Part shown: positions 32,209 through 45,420 of the stretch, one piece after another
Layout: every line of letters begins with the position of its first letter
Numbering within the stretch: position 1 is the stretch's first letter
Assembly: GCF_019931675.1 (NCBI RefSeq)
Contig: NZ_CP082922.1
Location: 2,247,001-2,311,000 of the forward strand
Source of the DNA: Nocardioides rotundus
Lineage (GTDB): Bacteria > Actinomycetota > Actinomycetes > Propionibacteriales > Nocardioidaceae
Reading direction: 5' to 3'
DNA length: 64,000 nt
The notes under the pieces: model-generated
Told to the model about the DNA's origin: nothing
Databases searched by the model: none
Seen by the model: only the letters and a program-made list of their open reading frames with translations
Made by a program: the position numbers and the translations under genes

Positions 32209-32520
32209 TCAGGCGCTGACGGCGGCGCGCTCGACCTCGACGACACGGATGAGGCGGGAGAGGTGCAGGAGGCGACGTACTGCCGGGGCGCATCCCCTCA
32301 GGCGGACGTGCCGGCCCTGCCGACCCGCGGCCAGGGAGGCCACCGCCAGCACCTTGAGCGCCGAGACGTCCGCGGACCGCACGGCGGTCAGGTCGACCAC
32401 CACCTCCGACGCGTCGGAGGTCGACAGCAGCTCGTAGAGCGCCGTACGCACCTCCAGCGTGCTGCGGCCGTCGAAGTCGCCCGCGAGGGCCAAGACCGGC
32501 CCTTCGGTCACCATCTCCAT
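32209..32520 (-). CDS. STAS-domain protein, anti-sigma-factor-antagonist-like
   Basis: 103-residue single STAS domain, the fold of SpoIIAA/RsbV-type antagonists that release an alternative sigma factor by binding its anti-sigma kinase. VVVDLTAVRSADVSALKVL (about residues 40-58) corresponds to the phosphoacceptor loop, with Ser53 at the usual position (family 'D-S/T-S-G-L' reads here as D-V-S-A-L). The Gly after the serine is replaced by Ala. No anti-sigma kinase or sigma gene is adjacent, so the partner is elsewhere. It is transcribed away from the pduO-type gene across a 264-base gap that holds no other gene. Confidence 0.8.
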   Translation of the reverse strand: MEMVTEGPVLALAGDFDGRSTLEVRTALYELLSTSDASEVVVDLTAVRSADVSALKVLAVASLAAGRQGRHVRLRGCAPAVRRLLHLSRLIRVVEVERAAVSA

Positions 32521-32772
32521 CGTGTTACCCCGTCCTCCGGAGTCCTGAGACCCTCCGGCTCACCGCGGCCGCACCGCCCCCGTGCGGAACGACTCGCACA
32601 CCCACTATGACGTGCCACACACGAAAATGGTTGCCCGGGTGACCGCTATCTGAGCGTGTCGGCCGCTTCGGTCAGAATCCGGACGGACCGGACGATCGAT
32701 GTCCGTAACGTGACGCATGGGACTGATGAGGTTTCAACCATCGGGTCGGATCAGGGCCCCGTCGTCGCTCGC

Positions 32773-32778
32773 TAGGGT
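32773..32778 (+). promoter_or_regulatory. candidate -10 box of the adenosyltransferase gene (TAGGGT)
   Basis: TAGGGT lies 6 bases before the ATG at 32785, the spacing expected of a leaderless transcript. No cobalamin-riboswitch-like structure or Shine-Dalgarno sequence was seen in the gap before it. Confidence 0.5.
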
Positions 32779-32784
32779 GCAGCC

Positions 32785-33363
32785 ATGGTCAACCTGACGC
32801 GCATCTACACCCGGACCGGCGACGCTGGTCAGACTCGGCTCGGGGACATGAGCCAGACCCCGAAGACCGACCCCCGGCTGGCGGCCTACGCCGACGTGGA
32901 CGAGGCCAATGCGCACATCGGCGTGGCCCTGGCCCAGGGCGGCCTGCCCGACGACATCGTGGCCGTGCTGACCCACGTACAGAACGACCTGTTCGACGTC
33001 GGGGCGGATCTGAGCACGCCGGTGGTCCCGGACCCGGAGTACCCGCCGCTGCGGATCGAGCAGGACTACATCGACCGGCTCGAGGCCTGGTGCGACCAGT
33101 ACAACGCCGACCTCCCCAAGCTGCGCTCCTTCATCCTCAACGGCGGTACGCCGGGGGCGGCGCTGCTGCATGTCGCCCGCACCGTGGTACGGCGGGCCGA
33201 GCGCGCCGGCTGGGCCGCGCACGAGGTGCACGGCGAGACGATGAACGAGCTGGCGATCAAGTACCTCAACCGGCTCTCGGACCTGCTGTTCATCCTGGCC
33301 CGGCAGGCGAACGTGGAGAGGGGCGACGTTCTCTGGGTGCCTGGAGGCGAGCGCTCGAAGTGA
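32785..33363 (+). CDS. Cob(I)alamin adenosyltransferase, PduO type
   Basis: 192-residue ATP:corrinoid adenosyltransferase that makes adenosylcobalamin, the cofactor needed by the mutase at 24796-26838. Family signatures: IYTRTGDAGQTRLGD near the N-terminus (ATP-binding), AYADVDEANAHIGVAL, FILNGGTPGAALLHVARTVVRRAER (Arg residues contacting triphosphate) and the closing LNRLSDLLFILARQAN. Full length. The last codons and stop fall inside the first unit of the 56-bp tandem repeat. In several actinobacteria this gene lies close to atpC-DUF2550, so its position here looks ancestral with two genes inserted. Confidence 0.92.
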   Translation: MVNLTRIYTRTGDAGQTRLGDMSQTPKTDPRLAAYADVDEANAHIGVALAQGGLPDDIVAVLTHVQNDLFDVGADLSTPVVPDPEYPPLRIEQDYIDRLEAWCDQYNADLPKLRSFILNGGTPGAALLHVARTVVRRAERAGWAAHEVHGETMNELAIKYLNRLSDLLFILARQANVERGDVLWVPGGERSK

Positions 33364-33481
33364 GGAACGAACGGAGAGCGTGAGCCGACCCAACAACCGG
33401 AGGGGAACGCTCGAAGTGAGGAACGAACGGAGAGCGTGAGCCGACCCAACAACCGGAGGCGAGCGCTCGAAGTGAGGAACG
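33343..33481 (+). repeat. 56-bp tandem direct repeat, about 2.5 units
   Basis: Units begin with GGAGG at 33343, 33399 and 33455 (exact 56-base period); the third is truncated. Each unit contains CGCTCGAAGTGAGGAACGAA and then CGGAGAGCG, so CGCTC and GAGCG form a small inverted repeat within each unit. Unit 1 carries the end of the adenosyltransferase gene, which suggests that the array grew from, or was inserted at, the 3' end of that gene. Confidence 0.85.
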
Positions 33482-33527
33482 ACCGGGCACGGTAGGACTG
33501 TCGGCGGTCGGTGCCAGAGTGTGGGGC

Positions 33528-34862
33528 ATGACCTCATCGGGCACGTTCGACGACCGGCGGATGCGGCTGACGACCGCAGACCTGCTGGCCATCGGCGCGC
33601 TCTTGGAGACGACGGAGGTCGAGCCGGACGAGCGCGCGGTCTACGAGCAGCTGGACGCCTTGGAGCGTCTGAAGGGCCAGGTCAGTGCGCGCCAGGCAGC
33701 CCTCACCCAGGACCTCACCGAGCGACAGCGGGAGCGCTGCGAGGCGGAGAAGGCGGCCGGCTCGGGCAGGCGCCCTGTGCCGCCGGAGCGGGTGGTCGGC
33801 TCTCAGGTCGCGTTGGCCCGGCGCGAGTCGCCACATCGCGGCCGCGCCCTGGTCACCCTGGCCGAAGCGCTCCGCGATCTGCCCGAGACCCGGGCGGCGC
33901 TGACCCGGGGCGAGATCCCGGAGCGACGTGCGGAGATCGTCGTCCGCGGTACGTCGGAGCTCACCCGCGAGGGTCGCCTGACCGTCGATGCCACGCTGGC
34001 CTCCGACCTCCCCGACCTCGGCGATGAGAAGCTGCGACGCCGGGTCCGTCGGCTGGCCATCGCCGTGGACGACGCGTCGGAGCAGGCAAGGATCGAGCGG
34101 GTGCGGGAGTCCCGGCGCGTCGTGGGACGGGTCCTCCCCGATGGCACGCATCAGCTGACCGCCTACCTCGCCCCGGAGCAGTACGCCGCCGCCCTGGCGA
34201 CCCTGCACGAAGCCGTCGCTACCGCCCGAGCGGCCGGCGACCCCCGAACGACCGGCCAGGTGATGGCCGACGTCCTCGCCGAGTCGCTCGCCGGCTCCGT
34301 GTTCGACGGACATGTGCCCGCCAAGATCAACCTGACCATGCCGGTCGAGACACTGCTCGGCACCGATGACGGCCCGGCGATCCTGGAGCATGTCGGTCCG
34401 ATCCCAGCCGCTCTCGCCAGGGACATCGCGAACGGCGCCCTGCGCAACGTTCGCTCGCTCGTACGCCGGCTCTTCACCCAGGACGGAGTGCTCGTCGCCA
34501 TGGAGCAGGCGAGCCGCCGCTTCACCGGGGAGCTGGCCGAGTTCCTGGCGCTCCGCGAGCACGGCGTCTGCCGGACTCCCTGGTGCAATGCGGCGGTCAA
34601 GCAACGTGACCACGTCCGTGGCGTAGCCGATGGTGGCGCGACCACGGCCCACAACGGACAGGGGCTCTGCGAGGTCTGCAACTACGTCAAGGAGGCAGGC
34701 TTCCGACAGGAGGTCGTCTCCGACACCGGCGAGCAGCACACCGTCGTGACACACACCCCCGCCGGGCTCAGCTACGAGTCCCGTGCGCCGGACCAGCCGG
34801 AGGTGCCACCCGGCTGGTGGGTGCGCACCATCTCCTGGACCGAGCTACCGCGGGCCGGTTGA
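33528..34862 (+). CDS. DUF222 / HNH endonuclease domain protein (13E12-repeat type)
   Basis: 444-residue member of the DUF222-HNH family, found in many copies in Nocardioides, mycobacteria and relatives. The large N-terminal DUF222 helical region (about residues 15-330) precedes a C-terminal HNH motif: CRTPWCNAAVKQRDHVRGVA, then HNGQGLCEVCNYVK (metal-binding cysteines and the catalytic His of DH). The biological role is unknown; such genes behave like mobile or repeat families. The ATG at 33528 is preferred to a GTG nine bases earlier. Its 3' end overlaps the convergent MFS gene by 18 bases. It lies directly after the 56-bp repeat, and between genes that are usually close together (DUF2550 and the adenosyltransferase). 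Confidence 0.88.
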   Translation: MTSSGTFDDRRMRLTTADLLAIGALLETTEVEPDERAVYEQLDALERLKGQVSARQAALTQDLTERQRERCEAEKAAGSGRRPVPPERVVGSQVALARRESPHRGRALVTLAEALRDLPETRAALTRGEIPERRAEIVVRGTSELTREGRLTVDATLASDLPDLGDEKLRRRVRRLAIAVDDASEQARIERVRESRRVVGRVLPDGTHQLTAYLAPEQYAAALATLHEAVATARAAGDPRTTGQVMADVLAESLAGSVFDGHVPAKINLTMPVETLLGTDDGPAILEHVGPIPAALARDIANGALRNVRSLVRRLFTQDGVLVAMEQASRRFTGELAEFLALREHGVCRTPWCNAAVKQRDHVRGVADGGATTAHNGQGLCEVCNYVKEAGFRQEVVSDTGEQHTVVTHTPAGLSYESRAPDQPEVPPGWWVRTISWTELPRAG

Positions 34863-36023
34863 GTGCGGCTCTCGTGCCGCGGGCACGACCAGCGCCGAGG
34901 GAAGCAGCAGGATCGCCACCACCAGCAGGGAGTGCAGCGCACCCACCTGATCGGCGACGAACCCGAGGAAGGGCGGGCCGGCGAGGAACGCCGTATACGC
35001 GATCGTCGACACGACGCTGACCCGTGCCGCCGCATGCGCCTCATCATCGGCGGCCGCGCTCATCCCGACAGGGAAGCCCAGGGAGGCGCCCAGCCCCCAC
35101 AGCAGGATGCCCGGAACCACCAGGGCCGGGTGACCGCCGTAGACGAGCAGCAGCACACCGACCGCGGCGGCGGCCATGGTGGACCACAGGACCGGCACCC
35201 GGCCGAACCGGTCGAGCAGCGGCGGCCCCAGGATCCGCCCGGTGGTCATGGCGGTGACGAAGCAGGCGAAGCCGGCGACCCCGAGCCAGTGCGGCACGTC
35301 GTACCCGTCGATGAGAGCGATCGCCAGCCAGTCGTTGGCCGTGCCCTCGGTCATCGCGAGCGCGAAGACCATCAGCCCGATGAGCAGGGTGCGCGGCTCC
35401 AGCCAGGCCCGCCAGGCCGCCTGCTGAGGTACGGGGTCCTCCTCCCCCGGCTCGGCTTCGGCCGACCGCGGCAGGAACCACCCGGTGGTCGCCTGCGCGA
35501 GGACCAGGATGAGCAGCGCGGCGGCCAGCAGGTGCGTCACCATGCCCACGCCGGCCCAGGTCGTGAGCGCGCCGATGCCGGCGGCGGTGACGGTGCCCAG
35601 GGAGAACGATGCGTGGAACCACGGCATGATCGTCCGGCCACCGCGGCGCTCGACCGCCGCGCCCTCCACGTTCATGCCGACGTCCCAGCTCCCCACCCCC
35701 AAGCCGTAGAGGAACAGGAACACAGCGGTGACGGGCACGCTCTCGAGTACGGCGGCGCCGACGGCCGCACCGATCAGCCCGACCACGTCGAAGAGGACAC
35801 CGCCCCGGACGACCGTCCCAGCACCCCACCGGTTGATCAGCGCCCCCGTCGTGGGCAGGGTCAGCACCGAGCCTGCCGCGATCGCCAGCAGCAGCAGGCC
35901 GAGCTGGCCGTTGGTCAGGCCGAGGGACCCCCGCGCCTCGGGGACGCGGGAGAGCCAGGTGGCGAAGCCGAACCCGTTGAGGAAGAACGACAACAGGACG
36001 GCGTTGCGGGCGCGGGCGGTCAC
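34845..36023 (-). CDS. MFS transporter
   Basis: 392-residue major facilitator with about 12 membrane helices (for example FFLNGFGFATWLSRVPEARG, LLLLAIAAGSVLTLPTTGALI, VFLFLYGLGVGSWDVGMNVEG, GVAGFACFVTAMTTGRILG). The acidic/Gly-rich loop DVGMNVEGAAVERRGG and the ending resemble the FucP/YbjJ-like 'MFS_1' exporters; the substrate is not predictable. GTG start at 36023 overlaps the DUF2550 stop by four bases (GTGA), so it is probably the last gene of the ATP-synthase transcript, an unusual passenger. A longer frame upstream is antisense noise. Confidence 0.85.
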   Translation of the reverse strand: MTARARNAVLLSFFLNGFGFATWLSRVPEARGSLGLTNGQLGLLLLAIAAGSVLTLPTTGALINRWGAGTVVRGGVLFDVVGLIGAAVGAAVLESVPVTAVFLFLYGLGVGSWDVGMNVEGAAVERRGGRTIMPWFHASFSLGTVTAAGIGALTTWAGVGMVTHLLAAALLILVLAQATTGWFLPRSAEAEPGEEDPVPQQAAWRAWLEPRTLLIGLMVFALAMTEGTANDWLAIALIDGYDVPHWLGVAGFACFVTAMTTGRILGPPLLDRFGRVPVLWSTMAAAAVGVLLLVYGGHPALVVPGILLWGLGASLGFPVGMSAAADDEAHAAARVSVVSTIAYTAFLAGPPFLGFVADQVGALHSLLVVAILLLPSALVVPAAREPHSTGPR

Positions 36024-36487
36024 ATCGAGGTGGGGTTGTCGCCGGGCCGGACGCCGCGGGAGCCGGGTGGCATCGCCTCCAGCCACGACTGGAAACCGGT
36101 CAGGGATGCGGGGCTCATCGCCAGCTCGAGGTGGTCCCCGACGGTGGCGACGCTGACGACGACGTGGTCGGCGTAGAGGCTGATCTGCTCGGCGCCGGTG
36201 GGCTCGCGGCGGCCGGCGTACTCGAGGTCGGCGCGGTGCCAGACCCGCTTGGGCCGGGGCGCGAGAGAGAACATCCGGAACCACTCCAGTTCCTCGCCCT
36301 GATACCGGCCGATGCCGAGAAGCCAACCGCGCCCGGCCCTGGTGGACCGGACGCGGTAGCTGAGCTCGAAGGTGCCGCCGTTGCGCTCAAGGGCGCGGCG
36401 ACGGACCACCAGAGCGATGCCGAAGAGCAGGACGAGCAGCAGGATTCCGCCGATGATGTCGAGCACCAGTGCCCACCACGGCGGCAT
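36020..36487 (-). CDS. DUF2550 membrane-anchored protein
   Basis: 155 residues: one N-terminal membrane helix (LVLDIIGGILLLVLLFGIALVV) followed by a cytoplasmic domain with SYRVRSTRAGRGWLLGIGRYQGEELEWFRMFSLAPRPKRVW, typical of DUF2550. The family is restricted to actinobacteria and nearly always directly follows atpC, as here (37 bases from atpC). Function unknown. Its stop overlaps the MFS start. Confidence 0.88.
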   Translation of the reverse strand: MPPWWALVLDIIGGILLLVLLFGIALVVRRRALERNGGTFELSYRVRSTRAGRGWLLGIGRYQGEELEWFRMFSLAPRPKRVWHRADLEYAGRREPTGAEQISLYADHVVVSVATVGDHLELAMSPASLTGFQSWLEAMPPGSRGVRPGDNPTSM

Positions 36488-36524
36488 CCATCACTCCCTC
36501 TCCAGACCCTGCAGTGCGAGTAGC

Positions 36525-36920
36525 CTACTTCGCGCGCTCGGCCGCGCGAATCCGGGCCTGGGCGCGAGCGACGTGCTCGTTGGCCTCGTCCTCGTCCCCG
36601 CCGGCGGAGCGTGCCCGCTCCAGCTCCGCGCGCGCCTGCTCGAGGTCGATGTCGTGCGACATCTCGGCGTACTCGGCCAGGATCGAGATCCGGTCGCCGG
36701 CGACCGAGAGGAAGCCCGCGCTGACCGCGGCGACCCAGGTCTCCCCCTCGACGGTCTGGATGTCCACCACACCGTCGACGAGGAGCGACAGGGTCGGCTC
36801 GTGGCCGGCCAGGATGCCGATGTCCCCCTCGATGGTGCGGGCGATCACCATGGAGGCGTCGCCCGACCACACGAGGCGGTCGGCTGCGACCAGCTCGACC
36901 TGGAGGTTGTTCTCGGCCAT
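36525..36920 (-). CDS. atpC: F1Fo ATP synthase subunit epsilon
   Basis: 131-residue central-stalk subunit that couples and inhibits rotation. The N-terminal beta-sandwich is evident (LQVELVAADRLVWSGDASMV, GDIGILAGHEPTLSLLVDG) and is followed by a complete C-terminal helical hairpin (DLEQARAELERARSAGG ... ARAQARIRAAERAK), longer than in mycobacteria. The ATG at 36920 lies one base behind the atpD stop; longer in-frame starts would run into atpD. Confidence 0.95.
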   Translation of the reverse strand: MAENNLQVELVAADRLVWSGDASMVIARTIEGDIGILAGHEPTLSLLVDGVVDIQTVEGETWVAAVSAGFLSVAGDRISILAEYAEMSHDIDLEQARAELERARSAGGDEDEANEHVARAQARIRAAERAK

Positions 36921-36921
36921 G

Positions 36922-39314
<2,393 letters not shown>

Positions 39315-39317
39315 GGG

Positions 39318-40961
<1,644 letters not shown>

Positions 40962-41005
40962 CTCAATTCCTCGTCTCTTGTCTGCTCTGCTCGAAAGGTT
41001 CTAGG

Positions 41006-41814
41006 TCAGCCGGCCAGCTTGCGGCGGGCGTTGTCGAGGCGGCTGGCCACCGTCCCGTCGATGACGTCGTCGCCGATCTCGACCCGGATCCCGCCCATGA
41101 CCGAGGGATCCACGACGACATTGAGGTGCACCGGGCGGTCGTACTGACGCGACAGGGCATCGGCCAGCCGCTGCCGGTCCGCGTCGGAGAGGGGCCGAGC
41201 CACCCGCACGGTCGCCACGCCCTGGCCACGGATCTCCGCGGCCACCTTCTGGTAGTCCTCCAGCGCCAGCCCCACGGTGCGGTAGCTGCCGGCGAGCGCC
41301 TGCTCGGTCAGGGCCACGGTCGCCAGCTGCGCCTTGCCCTCCAGCAGGTTCCGGACCAGCGAACGCTTGTCGGCCTGGCTGCGGGCCGGGTCCGAGAGGG
41401 CGTCGCGGAGCTCGGGGGTGTGCGAGACCAGGCGGCCCACCTCGAAGAGCTCGGTCTCGAGCTGGTCCACGGACTCGCCCGAGGACCGCACCACCGCGAT
41501 CACGCCGAGACGCTCCAGCGCGTCGGCGAGGTCCCGGGTGGCGGTCCAGCGCTGCTGGGCACCCGCGGCCGCCAGGTCGAGAGCGGGTGCGGACACCTTG
41601 CCCTCGAGCACCCGACGCAGCAGCGCCTCCTTCGCCTCACCCGGCACGGACACGTCGGTCAACACCCGGCGCAACGAGGGCTCGGAGCGCAGCAGCCCGG
41701 CCACGGCGAACAGGTCGGTGCCGATCGTGCCCGCCTGGTCCGCGGACCCCGACAGGACATCGTCGAGCTTCCCGGCCAGCAGGGCCTGGGCTTCGGCAGA
41801 GGCGCCACGCATCA

Positions 41815-41815
<1 letters not shown>
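41006..41815 (-). CDS. atpH: F1Fo ATP synthase subunit delta
   Basis: 269-residue peripheral-stalk subunit, the long actinobacterial form (E. coli delta has about 177). OSCP-like helices fill most of the chain; the C-terminal signature is VHLNVVVDPSVMGGIRVEIGDDVIDGTVASRLDNAR. The ATG shares one base with the atpF stop (TGATG), so translation is coupled. A second ATG codon directly follows the first. Confidence 0.94.
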
Positions 41816-42593
<778 letters not shown>

Positions 42594-42655
42594 GGCTTTT
42601 CCTTTCGTCGGCGACGCGTCCATCGCGCCGCATTGTTGGCGAAATCTGTGGTGGG

Positions 42656-43462
42656 TCAGTGCTCGTCGGCGAGCGCTTCCCCGATGTACATCGAGCTGAG
42701 CAGGGTGAAGACGTAGGCCTGGAGGAACATGACCAGCATCTCCAGGAAGCTGACGCCGATCCCGAGGACGAACGAGAGCACCCCGACCCCGCCGTAGAGC
42801 AGGTTGCCGCTGGCGATCAGCGCCGCGCCGCCGGTGGCGAAGAGGATGAGCAGCAGGTGACCGGCGAACATGTTGCCGAAGAGTCGCAGGGTCAGCGTGA
42901 ACGGCCGGACGATGATGTTGGAGAAGAACTCCAGCGGCACCAGCAGTAGCAGGATCGGGCCGCTGACGCCGGAGGGCATGGTGGCGTGCTTGAAGTAGCC
43001 GAGCACGCCGTGCTTCCACATGCCGGCGCCCAGGTAGATGAACCAGGACAGCAGCGCGAGCGGGACGATGAAGCCGATCCGGGAGAAGCTCGGGAACTGC
43101 AGGAACGGGATGATCCCGTAGTAGTTGTTCACCAGGATGAACATGAACAGGGTGAACAGGTAGGGCACGAACTTCATGAAGTGCTCGCTGCCGATATTGT
43201 CCCGCGCCATCTGGTTGCGCACGAAGCCGTAGACGGTCTCCCCGGCGAACTGCAGGCGGCCCGGCACCATCTTCTCGCTGCGGGAGGCGGCGATGCAGAA
43301 CCCGGCGATCAACACGGCGGAGAGGATCAGCAGCAGCATCGGCTTGGTGAAGCCGAAGCCGGCGATCTCGAAGACCGGCGGCAGCTCGAAGCTGCTCGGG
43401 CCCGGGGCCTGGAAGCCTCCACTGCCCTCGGCCGTCAGGATCCTCATGCCCGTCGAACTCAC
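42656..43462 (-). CDS. atpB: F1Fo ATP synthase subunit a
   Basis: 268-residue stator subunit forming the proton half-channels. The essential arginine is in the helix [23 protein letters not shown]. Further membrane segments include [18 protein letters not shown] and [17 protein letters not shown]. The GTG at 43462 follows AGGAG at good spacing; an ATG at 43447 is an alternative. 62 bases separate it from atpE and hold the atpE ribosome binding site. Confidence 0.95.
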   Translation of the reverse strand: MSSTGMRILTAEGSGGFQAPGPSSFELPPVFEIAGFGFTKPMLLLILSAVLIAGFCIAASRSEKMVPGRLQFAGETVYGFVRNQMARDNIGSEHFMKFVPYLFTLFMFILVNNYYGIIPFLQFPSFSRIGFIVPLALLSWFIYLGAGMWKHGVLGYFKHATMPSGVSGPILLLLVPLEFFSNIIVRPFTLTLRLFGNMFAGHLLLILFATGGAALIASGNLLYGGVGVLSFVLGIGVSFLEMLVMFLQAYVFTLLSSMYIGEALADEH

Positions 43463-43481
43463 ACCGTCTCCTGTGGTCTGG

Positions 43482-43700
43482 TCACTGCTTGATGAACCGT
43501 GCGTACGTCATGTAGAGCCCTAGCGCGGCGCCGACGAGGATGCCGACCAGCACCAGGAACGGCGTTCCCAGCCAGCGGTCCAGCAGCCAGCCGATCAGTC
43601 CGTACACGGCGACCCCCGCCACGACGTACCCGAAGGCCTGCCAAGGGTCGCCCACCGGGCGATCCTCCGAGGTACCGGACGGGCGTGTCGTTCGAGCCAT
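43482..43700 (-). CDS. AtpZ/AtpI-like small membrane protein
   Basis: 72 residues, two membrane helices (FGYVVAGVAVYGLIGWLLDRWLG and FLVLVGILVGAALGLYMTYARF). The glycine pattern and 'G-W-L-L-D-R-W-L-G-T-P' turn are those of the AtpZ/putative F0F1-ATPase-subunit family thought to take part in Mg2+ supply or c-ring assembly. It lies between the AtpI-like gene and atpB. Confidence 0.85.
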   Translation of the reverse strand: MARTTRPSGTSEDRPVGDPWQAFGYVVAGVAVYGLIGWLLDRWLGTPFLVLVGILVGAALGLYMTYARFIKQ

Positions 43701-43733
43701 CGCAAACGGGACGATAGCAGTCGCGCACCGCCA

Positions 43734-44177
43734 TCACCGACCCCCCTCCGGCAGCTCGTAGACCGGGATCCGGCGACGCATGGTCAGCACCACGTGGGCC
43801 ACCATCCAGGTCAGCGTCACCGCGAGGACACCGAGGCCGATCCAGGCCGTGTCGAGGGTCCGGCCGATGGTCTCCGAGCGCGAGACGACCAGGAAGGTCA
43901 GCCCCATCAGCACCATCTGCACCAGGAACGTCATCAGCGCCACCAGCAGCGAGGCGGCGGGCATCGCCGACGACACGACCTCCACGGCGAGGCTGCCGCC
44001 GAAGAGCACCAGCGCGGCCAGCGCGGTCCCGGCGAGCGCGGCCATCAGGGCCGGCGAGCCGCCGATCACCGCACCCAGCACTCCGAGGGCGACCCCGGCC
44101 AGAACGGCCAGTACGGCGGCCCGGGCCAGCACGGCGGCACCGGTGGCCGGGCGGCTGCTGCGGGTCTCGGTCGTCAT
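43734..44177 (-). CDS. AtpI-like membrane protein at the head of the ATP synthase operon
   Basis: 147 residues with four membrane helices (LARAAVLAVLAGVALGVLGAVIG, LMAALAGTALAALVLFGGSL, LLVALMTFLVQMVLMGLTFLVV, WIGLGVLAVTLTWMVAHVVL). Position as first gene of the atp operon and topology match the ATP-synthase assembly protein AtpI, although sequence resemblance is weak. The 67-base gap to the glycosyltransferase gene behind it probably contains the operon promoter. Confidence 0.75.
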   Translation of the reverse strand: MTTETRSSRPATGAAVLARAAVLAVLAGVALGVLGAVIGGSPALMAALAGTALAALVLFGGSLAVEVVSSAMPAASLLVALMTFLVQMVLMGLTFLVVSRSETIGRTLDTAWIGLGVLAVTLTWMVAHVVLTMRRRIPVYELPEGGR

Positions 44178-44244
44178 CTCGGCGGCCTTGATCTCGGGGG
44201 CTGGATCGCGCTCCGGGGAGCGCTCGTGAAAACTATCACAAGCG

Positions 44245-45420
44245 TCACGGCGCGGGCGAATCCGACTCCCGCTCCCCCGGCTCCGGCGGCTGTAGCGCCT
44301 CCGGCAGGGAGGGCTTCTGCAGCACCGGGAGCACGAACGTCGCCCCCAGGGTCAGCACGACCATGGCGGTCAGGGTCACCCACATCCGGGGTCCGGAGTA
44401 GAGGCTGACCAGGACGATGCCGAAGCCGATCATCCCGGCCCAGGCCCACATGATCAGCACCGCCCTGCGATGGGAGTGCCCGATCTCCAGCATCCGATGG
44501 TGCAGGTGCTGCTTGTCCGGGGCGAAGGGGCTCCGCCCGGCCCGGGTGCGCCGGACCACGGCGAGCACCAGGTCGGCCAGCGGGACGATCAGGATGGAGA
44601 TCGGCAGGAGCGCCGGCAGCAGGTAGATCGGCAGGAAGCTCGAGGTGAGCGACGCGCCGCCGTCCAGGTCGGTCGCCGGGAACCTGCTGGTGAGGGTGAT
44701 CGCGCTCGCGGCGAGCACCAGCCCGAGCAGCATCGAGCCCGAGTCCCCCATGAAGAGCCGGGCCGGGTAGAAGTTGTGCGGCAGGAACCCCGCGCACGCG
44801 CCCGCGAGCGCCGCGGCCAGCAGCGCACCGGTGGTCGCCAGGCTCACATGGTTGATCGCCGAGAGCTGGTAGCAGTAGAGGAAGAACGCCACGGCGCCGA
44901 CACCGATCACGCCGGCGGCGAGACCGTCCAGTCCGTCGATGAAGTTCACCGCATTGACGGTGGCCACCACGATCAGCACGGTCAGCAGACCGCCCTGCAG
45001 CGCGTCCAACGAGAGCTGGCTGCCGCTGGGGGTGATGAAGAAGGCGTACTGGATGTTGTTGATCACCAGGTAGCCGGCCGCGACGAGCTGGCCGCCGAAC
45101 TTGGTGAGCGCATCCAGCTCGAAGATGTCGTCGAGGACCCCGACACCGCAGATCAGGGCACCCGCGACCACCACCGTGCCCGCGGTCTTGTGTACGGAGG
45201 GATCCAGCGAGAGGAAGGGCAGCTGCGTGGCGACCAGGTAGGCCGCGACCAGCCCGCCCAGCATCGCCAGCCCGCCGAGGTAGGGGATCGGCTCGTCGTG
45301 CACGTCGCGGTCGCGGACCGCAGCCGTGGCACCAGTGCGGATCGCGATCTCCCGCGCGATGACGGTGAGCAGGTACGTCGTCGCGGCGGCGACCAGGAAG
45401 ACCAGCAGATACTCCCGCAC
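44245..45420 (-). CDS. wecA: Undecaprenyl-phosphate N-acetylglucosaminyl-1-phosphate transferase (WecA/MraY family)
   Basis: 391-residue polytopic enzyme that transfers a sugar-1-phosphate from a UDP-sugar to undecaprenyl (or decaprenyl) phosphate, the first step in wall teichoic acid/arabinogalactan-linker synthesis. Motifs: YLGGLAMLGG, the DD of GVGVLDDIFELD, NAVNFIDGLDGLAAG (catalytic Asp), RLFMGDSGSMLLG and the C-terminal HLHHRML typical of WecA rather than MraY. GTG start at 45420 directly after the threonylcarbamoyl-AMP synthase stop. The Pro/Glu-rich tail after the last helix is dispensable-looking. Confidence 0.9.
   Translation of the reverse strand: MREYLLVFLVAAATTYLLTVIAREIAIRTGATAAVRDRDVHDEPIPYLGGLAMLGGLVAAYLVATQLPFLSLDPSVHKTAGTVVVAGALICGVGVLDDIFELDALTKFGGQLVAAGYLVINNIQYAFFITPSGSQLSLDALQGGLLTVLIVVATVNAVNFIDGLDGLAAGVIGVGAVAFFLYCYQLSAINHVSLATTGALLAAALAGACAGFLPHNFYPARLFMGDSGSMLLGLVLAASAITLTSRFPATDLDGGASLTSSFLPIYLLPALLPISILIVPLADLVLAVVRRTRAGRSPFAPDKQHLHHRMLEIGHSHRRAVLIMWAWAGMIGFGIVLVSLYSGPRMWVTLTAMVVLTLGATFVLPVLQKPSLPEALQPPEPGERESDSPAP

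Noticed and set aside
32521..32784. Cobalamin riboswitch before the adenosyltransferase gene
   Set aside because: No B12-box-like conserved core was seen and the TAGGGT box six bases before the ATG suggests a leaderless transcript.
33343..33481. CRISPR array
   Set aside because: Units follow one another with no unique spacers, only 2.5 copies, and no cas genes are near.
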